Part shown: one piece after another, positions 1 to 6,155 of the stretch
Layout of the letters: each line of letters starts with the position of its first letter
Numbering within the stretch: position 1 is the first letter of the stretch
DNA from: a virus
IMG/VR virus record: IMGVR_UViG_3300046758_000022
Span: 1-22,772 of that record
Length of the DNA: 22,772 nt
Strand: one strand, 5' to 3'
Made by a program: the position numbers and the translations under genes
Notes under the pieces: generated by a model
Told to the model about the DNA's origin: nothing
What the model saw: only the letters and a program-made list of their open reading frames with translations
The model's database searches: none

Positions 1-1
1 A

Positions 2-1555
2 AGCGATGCGTTTAATTGGAATGATGATGGCTATGGTCAATGTCATTCCTGTAGTAGATCATATCCATCTAAGGATATGTCACAAACATATGATTGGGTC
101 AAGCAGGAGTACCCTCTCAAGGAAAGGAGAAAGCCTATGGAAATACCCGTAACGGGTGGAACTTACAATGGTATCAGGTCTATTGACCCTGATGTCTGTG
201 AGCTTTTTGGAATACAATTACAGACTGGTGATAAAGGTGAAGCAGTCAGGTATGCGTACAAGTACCCACACACAGTCAAGTACAGGCTAGTGTCAGACAA
301 GTCTAAGACGTGGACTAAAGATAGAGGTATGGGTATGAATCATTTGTTTGGCCCAGAGTTTAACTCAGGCTCAAGCAAACGTATCTACCTTACTGAAGGT
401 GAGTTTGATGCGGCAAGTCTATACCAAATACTAGGTAAGACATTTCCAGTTAAGTCACTACCTAGTGCATCTATTGGTGAGAAGTTTATCAAGCACAATC
501 ATATTTACTTATCTTCATTCAAAGAGATCATCTATGCAGGTGAGCTTGATGATGCAGGACGTAGAGCTGCAGATAAACTATACTCTGCATTCCCTGATAA
601 GTTCTGGTATGTACCAATGTCTAAGCACAAAGATGCCAATGACTTCTTACAGTCAGGTGATGGTGATGATCTAATGTGGGCGGCACGTAAGCCTCAACGT
701 TATTCACCAGAAAACTTCTTCTGTTCTGATCAAGATGTAGAAGATGCTATCCTTAATGAGAACCCATATGAGTATGTACCTACAGGTCATACAGGTCTTG
801 ATGATAAGATCAGAGGTATGGTCAAAGGTGGTATTACATTCATCAAAGCACCAAGAGGTACTGGTAAGACAGAGGTGATACGTTACTTCGAGACAGGCCT
901 ACTGCGTGACGAAGAGAGCCGTGTTGCTTTACTACACATGGAAGAGATGAAGTCTACTACCTATAGATCAATGGCTACATATCAACTAGGTGTCAACGTC
1001 AGGACTAAAGATGATGCTAAAGAAAACAATGTGTCTGAACAAGAAGTTATCACCGCCGCTAAGGAGATGACTAAAGGTGAACGTACTATTATCTTTGAGA
1101 TGATGTCCCATGATGATCCACTAAAGCTACTTGATTACATACGTCTTGCGGCTACTGTGTATGGTGCAGGGTTTATATTCATTGACCATGTACAACGTCT
1201 TGCTTATCTATCTAGCTCAGGTGTTGATGGTGCTACCAGTGTACTTACTACATTAGGTTCACGAGCCGCACAGTTAGCCAAGGAGTTAAACATTGGTGTA
1301 ATCTTTATATCACAGGTGAATGATGATGGACGTACAAAGTATGCGGCTTCACTAGAAGAAGAAGCAATCATTTGTATTAAGATTGAACGTGATGTCGAGA
1401 CTGAAGATGAGGTGCTACAAAATACCACAACCTTTATTGTTGACAAGAACAGACCATTCGCTAAATTAGGTAATGCAGGTTCAGTATATTATGATCCAGA
1501 CACTACGATCTTATCTGAAGATGCACCATATAATAGGAGTGACATTGCGGCATGA
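2..1555 (+). CDS. T7 gp4-like DNA primase-helicase (5' partial)
   Basis: Bifunctional replicative primase-helicase that unwinds DNA at the fork and primes the lagging strand. The reading frame is open from base 2, so the gene begins outside the window and the ATG at 77 is internal. Counting Ser at base 2 as residue 1, the fragment has 517 residues; T7 gp4 has 566. Residues 14-17 read CHSC, the second half of the zinc-binding primase motif. A TOPRIM domain follows, with TEGEFD (Glu132) and ELDDAG (Glu181, Asp183, Asp184). The RecA-type helicase domain has Walker A APRGTGKT (283-290), Walker B FIFIDH (Asp395) and a later GVIFISQVND motif. The last codons overlap the DNA polymerase start by 4 nt (ATGA), implying translational coupling. 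Identification is firm; only the N-terminal zinc domain is cut. Confidence 0.95.
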   Translation, partial: SDAFNWNDDGYGQCHSCSRSYPSKDMSQTYDWVKQEYPLKERRKPMEIPVTGGTYNGIRSIDPDVCELFGIQLQTGDKGEAVRYAYKYPHTVKYRLVSDKSKTWTKDRGMGMNHLFGPEFNSGSSKRIYLTEGEFDAASLYQILGKTFPVKSLPSASIGEKFIKHNHIYLSSFKEIIYAGELDDAGRRAADKLYSAFPDKFWYVPMSKHKDANDFLQSGDGDDLMWAARKPQRYSPENFFCSDQDVEDAILNENPYEYVPTGHTGLDDKIRGMVKGGITFIKAPRGTGKTEVIRYFETGLLRDEESRVALLHMEEMKSTTYRSMATYQLGVNVRTKDDAKENNVSEQEVITAAKEMTKGERTIIFEMMSHDDPLKLLDYIRLAATVYGAGFIFIDHVQRLAYLSSSGVDGATSVLTTLGSRAAQLAKELNIGVIFISQVNDDGRTKYAASLEEEAIICIKIERDVETEDEVLQNTTTFIVDKNRPFAKLGNAGSVYYDPDTTILSEDAPYNRSDIAA

Positions 1556-3393
1556 TAGTATTTGATGTAGAAGCTGATAACCTTTTGGAAGATGCTACTA
1601 GAATACATTGTCTATCTTATACCGCTGATGGTTCAAGCCCTGTAACCCTGTTCAAGTATGATGATATGCGTAAGCTATTGTTATCTCAGAAAGGATTGAT
1701 TGGCCACAATATAATTGGCTATGATGTACCTTTACTTGAGAAGCTACTTGGTATTAGGATAAGAGCTAGACTGTTCGACACCTTACCTATGTCTTGGGTT
1801 CTTAATTACAACAGAGCAAAGCATGGACTTGATAGCTTTGGTGAAGACTTTGGTATACCTAAACCTGTAATAGATGATTGGCAAAATCTTACTCAAGAAG
1901 AGTATGCCCATCGTTGTTCAGAGGATGTACGTATCAACTGGGCATTATGGAATAACTTAGTCAAACGATTTAAGTTTATCTATAACGACAATGTATTACT
2001 TGATAAGTTCTTTAGGTACTTAGAGTTCAAGATGCGTTGTGCATCTATAGCTGAACGTACAGGTTGGAAGCTTGATAAGTCTTTAGCTGACTCTAGTATT
2101 ACAACCTTGATTGAACAACAAGAATCAAGGGTGGCAGAACTTAAGACTGTTATGCCTAAACGTAAGATAATGACAATCAAACGTAAGCCAAAGGTATGCT
2201 TTAAGAAAGATGGTACACCTTCTTCTCATGGTCAGAAGTGGTTCGATCTTCTGTCAGAGTATGGACTACCTAGCCACCACGATGAGCCTGTCTCTATCGT
2301 CAAAGGTTGGGAAGAACCTAATCCTAATTCGTCCGACCAAGTTAAAGATTGGTTGTATTCTTTAGGTTGGAATCCTTGTACTCATAAGTATGTCAAAGAA
2401 GATGATGGTAGTGAGAGAACTATTCCTCAAGTACGTAAGGATGGTGAGCTTACTGACTCAGTCAAGTTACTAGCAGAGACTAACAACTCTGTGTCTGTGC
2501 TTGATGGTCTTACTGTTATTCAACACAGACTGTCTATCTTTCAAGCATTTGTTGAGTGTGAACGTGATGGGTATGTTAAGGCAGGTATTGCAGGTCTTAC
2601 TAATACTTTACGCTTCAAGCATAGGAAGCCATTAGTAAATCTACCAGGTGTTGATAAGCCTTGGGGTAAGGAGATACGTGGTTGCTTGATAGCTGATGAT
2701 GGTTATGTACTGTGTGGTGCTGATATGACATCCTTAGAGGATACGACTAAGCGTCATTACATGAAACCTTACGACCCAGATTATGTTGAAGAGATGTCCA
2801 AGGAAGGCTTTGATCCTCACCTTGACTTAGCTAAACATGCTGGAGCTGTGACTCAAAAACAAATTGATGATCACAACTCAGGTAAGACTTCACTCAAGTC
2901 CTTACGTAAGAACTATAAAGTGGTGAACTACTCTGCTACCTATGGTGTTGGTGCGCCTAAGTTATCACGTACCACAGGTATGCCAGTCTATGAAGCAGCT
3001 GCTTTGTTATCTGCATATTGGGATCGTAACTGGTCAGTAAAAGCTTTCTCTGAGTCTCAACTAGTTCGTACAATCAACAACGAGATGTGGGTACAGAACC
3101 CAGTCAGTAAGTTCTGGCACAGTCTTAGGTATGAGAAGGATGTATTCTCTACCCTTAACCAATCAACAGGTGCTTATTGCTTTGACAAGTGGGTAGCATA
3201 CTACATGACGAAACGTCCCAATATACTTGGGCAGTTTCACGACGAGTCAATTAACCAAGTTAAGGTAGGTGATGAGAGTGATCATACTGCAACACTTAAC
3301 TGGGCTATTGAAAAAGTTAACCAAGAACTCAAATTAAATGTTGACCTTGGTATTGACGTACAGTACGGTAACACGTATAGTGAAATACATTAA
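1552..3393 (+). CDS. Family A (T7 gp5-like) DNA polymerase with 3'-5' exonuclease domain
   Basis: Replicative DNA polymerase of 613 residues. The N-terminal exonuclease domain has Exo I FDVEAD (Asp5, Glu7), Exo II GHNIIGYD (Asn53, Asp58) and a probable Exo III around Asp125. The usual Tyr four residues before that Asp is Arg121 here; Tyr118 lies further upstream. The polymerase domain has motif A CGADMTSLED (catalytic Asp391, steric-gate-type Glu396), motif B with Arg452, Lys456 and Tyr460 followed by Tyr-Gly, and motif C QFHDE (Asp564, Glu565). Tyr460 matches E. coli Phe762 and T7 Tyr526. The protein is about 90 residues shorter than T7 gp5 (704), consistent with lack of the thioredoxin-binding insertion, although I have not aligned it. 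The ATG overlaps the helicase stop. Motif A departs from the common ELR ending. Confidence 0.95.
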   Translation: MIVFDVEADNLLEDATRIHCLSYTADGSSPVTLFKYDDMRKLLLSQKGLIGHNIIGYDVPLLEKLLGIRIRARLFDTLPMSWVLNYNRAKHGLDSFGEDFGIPKPVIDDWQNLTQEEYAHRCSEDVRINWALWNNLVKRFKFIYNDNVLLDKFFRYLEFKMRCASIAERTGWKLDKSLADSSITTLIEQQESRVAELKTVMPKRKIMTIKRKPKVCFKKDGTPSSHGQKWFDLLSEYGLPSHHDEPVSIVKGWEEPNPNSSDQVKDWLYSLGWNPCTHKYVKEDDGSERTIPQVRKDGELTDSVKLLAETNNSVSVLDGLTVIQHRLSIFQAFVECERDGYVKAGIAGLTNTLRFKHRKPLVNLPGVDKPWGKEIRGCLIADDGYVLCGADMTSLEDTTKRHYMKPYDPDYVEEMSKEGFDPHLDLAKHAGAVTQKQIDDHNSGKTSLKSLRKNYKVVNYSATYGVGAPKLSRTTGMPVYEAAALLSAYWDRNWSVKAFSESQLVRTINNEMWVQNPVSKFWHSLRYEKDVFSTLNQSTGAYCFDKWVAYYMTKRPNILGQFHDESINQVKVGDESDHTATLNWAIEKVNQELKLNVDLGIDVQYGNTYSEIH

Positions 3394-3411
3394 CAGAAAT
3401 GGAGTCCAATT

Positions 3412-3915
3412 ATGGCAACAAGAAGAGTAAAATTAACAGGTATAGGTGAGTGGGCAAAAGTATTTGCTAGCAATAGAGATATGCTAGGATATGATGGTGC
3501 TTATAGAGAGTTCGATGGTGCATGTACTATTGATGTTATCTTAGATGAAGATAATATGGCAGCACTTAAAGCATCTCGTTCTATTAAGAAGGGTAAACCT
3601 GACCCACAAGGAAGAGGACATCTAGTTAGATTTGTCCGTAAGTTTAACACAGGAAAAGATTGGGATAGTGGTGCGCCTGTAGTTGTCAAGGCAGATGATA
3701 CGCCTTGGGACTATGATGTAGATGGTACTATAGGTAATGGTTCTATTGTTGAAGTATTACTTTCAGTGTATGATACCTCTAAACCAAATATAGTTGGAAC
3801 ACGTTTAGATAAAGTTAAAGTCTTAGAGCATGTTGAATATGTTCGTGACGAGGGTGATTCTCCTCCACCTTCAACTGATTCTAAACCTGTGGCTGGGAAC
3901 GAGGTACTGTTCTAA
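3412..3915 (+). CDS. T7 gp2.5-like single-stranded DNA-binding protein
   Basis: A 167-residue protein that probably coats single-stranded DNA at the fork and recruits the polymerase and helicase. The body looks like an OB-fold protein: basic N-terminal strands, a GRGHLVRFVRKF segment, then GNGSIVEVLLSVYD and a final beta hairpin (about residues 105-145). The C-terminus is Pro/Ser-rich and acidic and ends in hydrophobic residues with a terminal Phe (NEVLF). This matches the acidic, aromatic-ended tail of T7 gp2.5, which contacts replisome partners. The gene lies 18 nt after the polymerase and has a GGAG ribosome site. Position right after polymerase and helicase supports the call. A strong hairpin terminator follows directly. 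Confidence 0.85.
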   Translation: MATRRVKLTGIGEWAKVFASNRDMLGYDGAYREFDGACTIDVILDEDNMAALKASRSIKKGKPDPQGRGHLVRFVRKFNTGKDWDSGAPVVVKADDTPWDYDVDGTIGNGSIVEVLLSVYDTSKPNIVGTRLDKVKVLEHVEYVRDEGDSPPPSTDSKPVAGNEVLF

Positions 3916-3924
3916 GCACAACTT

Positions 3925-3967
3925 GTGGGGTAGGTGTTTCCTTTCCTTTCTTCCTACCCCACTTTTT
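3925..3967 (+). terminator. Rho-independent terminator after the SSB gene
   Basis: A perfect 10-bp inverted repeat (GTGGGGTAGG at 3925-3934, CCTACCCCAC at 3953-3962) encloses an 18-nt pyrimidine-rich loop and is followed by TTTTT at 3963-3967. It starts 9 nt after the SSB stop and ends 15 nt before the exonuclease start, in an otherwise overlapping operon. It would end or attenuate transcription between the core replication genes and the nuclease/nucleotide genes. Confidence 0.85.
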
Positions 3968-3982
3968 AACTGAGGAGTTAAT

Positions 3983-4846
3983 ATGAAAACAATAGATACA
4001 CTAATAAAAGATCTTGAAGATGTACTCTTAGGAGTTGGTGGTTGGAATGAAGCCATTAGTACTGAGATGGGCAAAGCTGTGTCTGATACAGCACTTGCAA
4101 GATTTAGTAAACCACAAGCACCGAGAGGATACTTATCCTTGTCTGGTGTTGGTACTGACTGTGACAGAAAGTTGTGGTACAAAGTAAACAAAGCACAAGA
4201 AGGTATCAAACTTAAGGCTGAAAAGTACTTGATGTTTTTCTATGGTGATATGATAGAAGAGCTTATACTAGCTATGGTGAAAGCCTCTGGTCATTCTTGT
4301 GTAGGTATGCAAGACAGACTGTCTGTGCATGGCATTAAGGGGCATCGTGATGCTGTTATAGATGGTATGACTGTAGATGTTAAGACAGCTAGCCCTTACT
4401 CGTTTAAAAAATTTAAAGAGGGTAAGCTAAGAGAAGAAGATCCATTTGGATATGTATCTCAGTTGTCGTCCTATGTTTATGCAGGTAAAGAAGACCCACT
4501 TGTAACAAACAAAAAAGAAGGTGCATTCCTTGTGATCAATAAGGTTACAGGTGAGATGTGTCTAGATAGGTATGACTTCAGTAAAGAACTGAAGACTAAG
4601 AAAAAGGATATGCTATATGCTAAATCTTTGGTTGCAGGTAAAATACCTGATGAACGTATATCACCAGTACCTGCCAGCAAAACTAGTCCTAATACTAAGT
4701 TAGATAGGTCATGTATTTACTGTGACTTCAAGAACCTTTGTTGGCCTAATGCACGTAAGTTCCAATACTCTTATGGTGTTGAGTACTTAGTACATGTTGA
4801 GAAAGAACCTAATGTAGAGGAGATCTTTGATGTCGAGGGCGGGTAA
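3983..4846 (+). CDS. Cas4/RecB-like PD-(D/E)XK exonuclease with four-cysteine Fe-S motif
   Basis: A 287-residue DNA exonuclease of the RecB/Cas4 type, probably filling the role of T7 gp6 (host DNA breakdown, primer removal, recombination). Visible nuclease elements are GHRDA (Asp123), VDVKTA (Asp132, Lys134) and the RecB-family Q-x3-Y motif (Gln160, Tyr164). Four cysteines are placed as in Cas4 and AddB: Cys60 in TDCDRK near the N-terminus, then Cys244-x2-Cys247-x5-Cys253 at the C-terminus. This predicts a 4Fe-4S cluster holding the nuclease domain closed. A good GAGGAG ribosome site precedes the ATG. The 3' end overlaps the next nuclease gene by 17 nt. No CRISPR array or cas1/cas2 is present, so it is a phage replication/recombination nuclease and not an adaptation protein. 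Confidence 0.85.
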   Translation: MKTIDTLIKDLEDVLLGVGGWNEAISTEMGKAVSDTALARFSKPQAPRGYLSLSGVGTDCDRKLWYKVNKAQEGIKLKAEKYLMFFYGDMIEELILAMVKASGHSCVGMQDRLSVHGIKGHRDAVIDGMTVDVKTASPYSFKKFKEGKLREEDPFGYVSQLSSYVYAGKEDPLVTNKKEGAFLVINKVTGEMCLDRYDFSKELKTKKKDMLYAKSLVAGKIPDERISPVPASKTSPNTKLDRSCIYCDFKNLCWPNARKFQYSYGVEYLVHVEKEPNVEEIFDVEGG

Positions 4847-5174
4847 AGCCAAAGGTAGAACAGGTCAACAAGAAGTCAGGGATAAGTTACTTGAAACATT
4901 CCCTGAGTTTGAACCTGATGACATCAAGTCAACTACTATGGGCGACTCAGGTGAGGACATACAGTTGTCACCAGCCGCACGTAAAGCTATGCCTATTACA
5001 ATAGAAGTTAAGAGGCGTAAGTCTGGCTTCAAGACTGCGTATGGTTACATAGATCAAGCAAGTAATCATGCCAAAGGTGAACCTGTAGTTTTTTATAGAT
5101 CCGATAGACAACCGTGGATAGTTATGATAAGTATAGATCATTACATGGAGCTATTAAGGAACTGGAAAAAATGA
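4830..5174 (+). CDS. Small PD-(D/E)XK nuclease, Holliday-junction-resolvase-like
   Basis: A 114-residue protein with a minimal PD-(D/E)XK core: an early Glu15 in a helix, Asp43 in GEDI, and Glu59-Val-Lys61 in ITIEVKRR, followed by a helix with Gln76. This spacing is typical of archaeal Hjc-like resolvases and small phage endonucleases. A role in resolving branched replication intermediates is inferred, by analogy with T7 gp3. The ATG at 4830 is preferred because an AGGAG sits 7 nt upstream (4818-4822); a TTG at 4827 is in the same frame. It overlaps the Cas4-like gene by 17 nt and the next gene by 4 nt. Confidence 0.65.
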   Translation: MSRAGKAKGRTGQQEVRDKLLETFPEFEPDDIKSTTMGDSGEDIQLSPAARKAMPITIEVKRRKSGFKTAYGYIDQASNHAKGEPVVFYRSDRQPWIVMISIDHYMELLRNWKK

Positions 5175-5407
5175 GTGTTAAAATTTGGGGTATAATATCT
5201 GGGCCAACATCTAGAGATGATACTCCTGATAGTGATGATTGGCCTGATGATGCTAACTTCGTATTAGTATGTAAGGCAGAAATGAATGGTGATGTGTTTG
5301 ATGGTAATTTTTATTTTGAAGAACTCAATGACGCATACGAATGGTCATCTTATTTCTATGACAGTATAGAACCATTAATAATATCAGGATACACAAATGA
5401 TTCTTGA
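5171..5407 (+). CDS. Hypothetical small acidic protein
   Basis: A 78-residue acidic protein that I do not recognise. The start is placed at the ATG overlapping the previous stop (ATGA), with AAGGA 10 nt upstream. An earlier in-frame ATG at 5114 would force a 61-nt overlap. The sequence has a short beta-like start (KIWGIISG), an Asp/Pro-rich stretch (about 12-25), then alternating hydrophobic and aromatic residues (FVLVCKAEM, FYFEEL, YEWSSYFYDS). It looks like a compact alpha/beta fold with no catalytic motif. Its place in the replication operon suggests an accessory or host-takeover role, but nothing in the protein shows which. Confidence 0.55.
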   Translation: MSVKIWGIISGPTSRDDTPDSDDWPDDANFVLVCKAEMNGDVFDGNFYFEELNDAYEWSSYFYDSIEPLIISGYTNDS

Positions 5408-5431
5408 CTTGTTCATCAACTTAAATATAAC
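5404..5431 (+). promoter_or_regulatory. Possible sigma-70-type promoter
   Basis: TTGACT (5404-5409), a 16-nt spacer and TATAAC (5426-5431) lie at the end of the preceding gene and the start of one of the few non-overlapping gaps in the operon. Transcription would begin near 5438, just after the AGGAG (5433-5437) of the next small gene. It would therefore serve the genes from 5603 onward better than that gene. In AT-rich DNA such a match can be chance. Confidence 0.35.
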
Positions 5432-5445
5432 TAGGAGCTTTCACT

Positions 5446-5610
5446 TTGCTCTATGAGATTAATCTAATAATTAAGGTTGACCCAACTGCAAACTTTTTAG
5501 AGGTTGACCCTAAGTATAATCTTGCCGTACTAGGTGAGGTAATCCGAGATCATCTGTATGATATAGATGACATAAATGTAACTGACTGTGAGGTAAAACA
5601 GCATGACTAA
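5446..5610 (+). CDS. Small protein with TTG start, 54 aa, unknown
   Basis: A 54-codon gene filling the 195-nt gap between two ATG-started genes. It starts at TTG 5446-5448 with AGGAG 8 nt upstream (5433-5437). It ends at TAA 5608-5610, overlapping the next start (5603) by 8 nt, as elsewhere in this operon. The protein starts LLYEINLIIKVDP and has two Val-Asp-Pro turns, then VLGEVIRDHLYDIDDINV, which reads as two strands, a helix and a strand. I recall small proteins of this kind in marine phages, but with no known function. Evidence is the ribosome site, the overlap and protein-like composition; ATG-based searches would miss it. Confidence 0.6.
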   Translation: MLYEINLIIKVDPTANFLEVDPKYNLAVLGEVIRDHLYDIDDINVTDCEVKQHD

Positions 5611-5812
5611 AATAACTATTGACGAACAAGAATTTGATACTAAAGATTTTACAGATGCACAAAATGAGATTGTGTCTATCTTAAACTTAGGTCAAAACTC
5701 TATTACACTTATTGACCACATGGGACAATGTGTAAGGGCTATTCAAAATATGAAGACTAATGAACTTAAAGATTCATTAGGTATCAAAGATGAAGCCGAA
5801 GATAAAAAATAA
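5603..5812 (+). CDS. Small conserved-type phage protein (DUF6447-like)
   Basis: A 69-residue protein starting MTKITIDEQEFD, with a hydrophilic helix-rich remainder and a charged Lys/Glu/Asp C-terminus. The N-terminal beta hairpin followed by helices recalls the small DUF6447 proteins I know from cyanophages; I cannot run a profile search here. GAGGT stands about 8 nt before the ATG. The start overlaps the previous small gene by 8 nt, and 25 nt separate it from MazG. Function is unknown. Confidence 0.6.
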   Translation: MTKITIDEQEFDTKDFTDAQNEIVSILNLGQNSITLIDHMGQCVRAIQNMKTNELKDSLGIKDEAEDKK

Positions 5813-5837
5813 AAAGTAATCTAGTAAAGGAAAGAAT

Positions 5838-6155
5838 ATGGCTATTGGTTTTAGAGAATACCAAATAAAAGCTGCAAGCTTTGCTATTTACCCTGCAACC
5901 CACAAAGTCCTATACCCTACGTTGGGGCTTTGTGGAGAAGCTGGTGAGGTAGCTGAGAAAGTTAAGAAGCAAGTACGTGATGGTACTTTTAACAGGCATG
6001 AAGTAGCTAAAGAATTAGGTGATGTACTATGGTACTTAGCTAATCTTGCTAATGATATAGGTTATAACCTTGATGAGATTGCCGACATAAATATCGAGAA
6101 GTTATCCAGTCGTAAGAACAGAAACAAAATACAAGGGTCAGGAGATAATAGATGA
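5838..6155 (+). CDS. mazG: MazG-like nucleotide pyrophosphohydrolase
   Basis: A 105-residue protein of the all-alpha NTP pyrophosphohydrolase family, which cleaves nucleoside triphosphates to monophosphates and pyrophosphate. The metal-binding residues are visible: Glu34, Glu37 and Glu40 in GEAGEVAEK, and Glu59 with Asp62 in ELGDVLWYLANL. It is a single-domain form, much shorter than the two-domain E. coli MazG. In marine phages it has been proposed to act on (p)ppGpp or to clean up non-standard nucleotides; which applies here cannot be read from sequence. An AAGGAAAG ribosome site precedes the ATG. The stop overlaps the RNR start by 4 nt, tying it to deoxynucleotide supply. Confidence 0.88.
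   Translation: MAIGFREYQIKAASFAIYPATHKVLYPTLGLCGEAGEVAEKVKKQVRDGTFNRHEVAKELGDVLWYLANLANDIGYNLDEIADINIEKLSSRKNRNKIQGSGDNR

Noticed and set aside
77-79. ATG as start of the primase-helicase gene
   Set aside because: The frame stays open upstream to base 2 and encodes a CHSC zinc-motif half expected in gp4 primases, so this ATG is internal.
3983-4846. Cas4-like gene as evidence of a phage CRISPR-Cas system
   Set aside because: No repeat-spacer array and no cas1, cas2 or effector gene is present; Cas4-like exonucleases are common in phages.
5114-5116. Earlier ATG for the small protein ending at 5407
   Set aside because: It would overlap the nuclease gene by 61 nt; the ATGA at 5171 with AAGGA upstream fits the pattern of the operon.
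5475-5518. Direct repeat GGTTGACCC about 30 nt apart, possible operator or iteron
   Set aside because: Only two copies, both explained by Val-Asp-Pro codons in the 54-aa gene.
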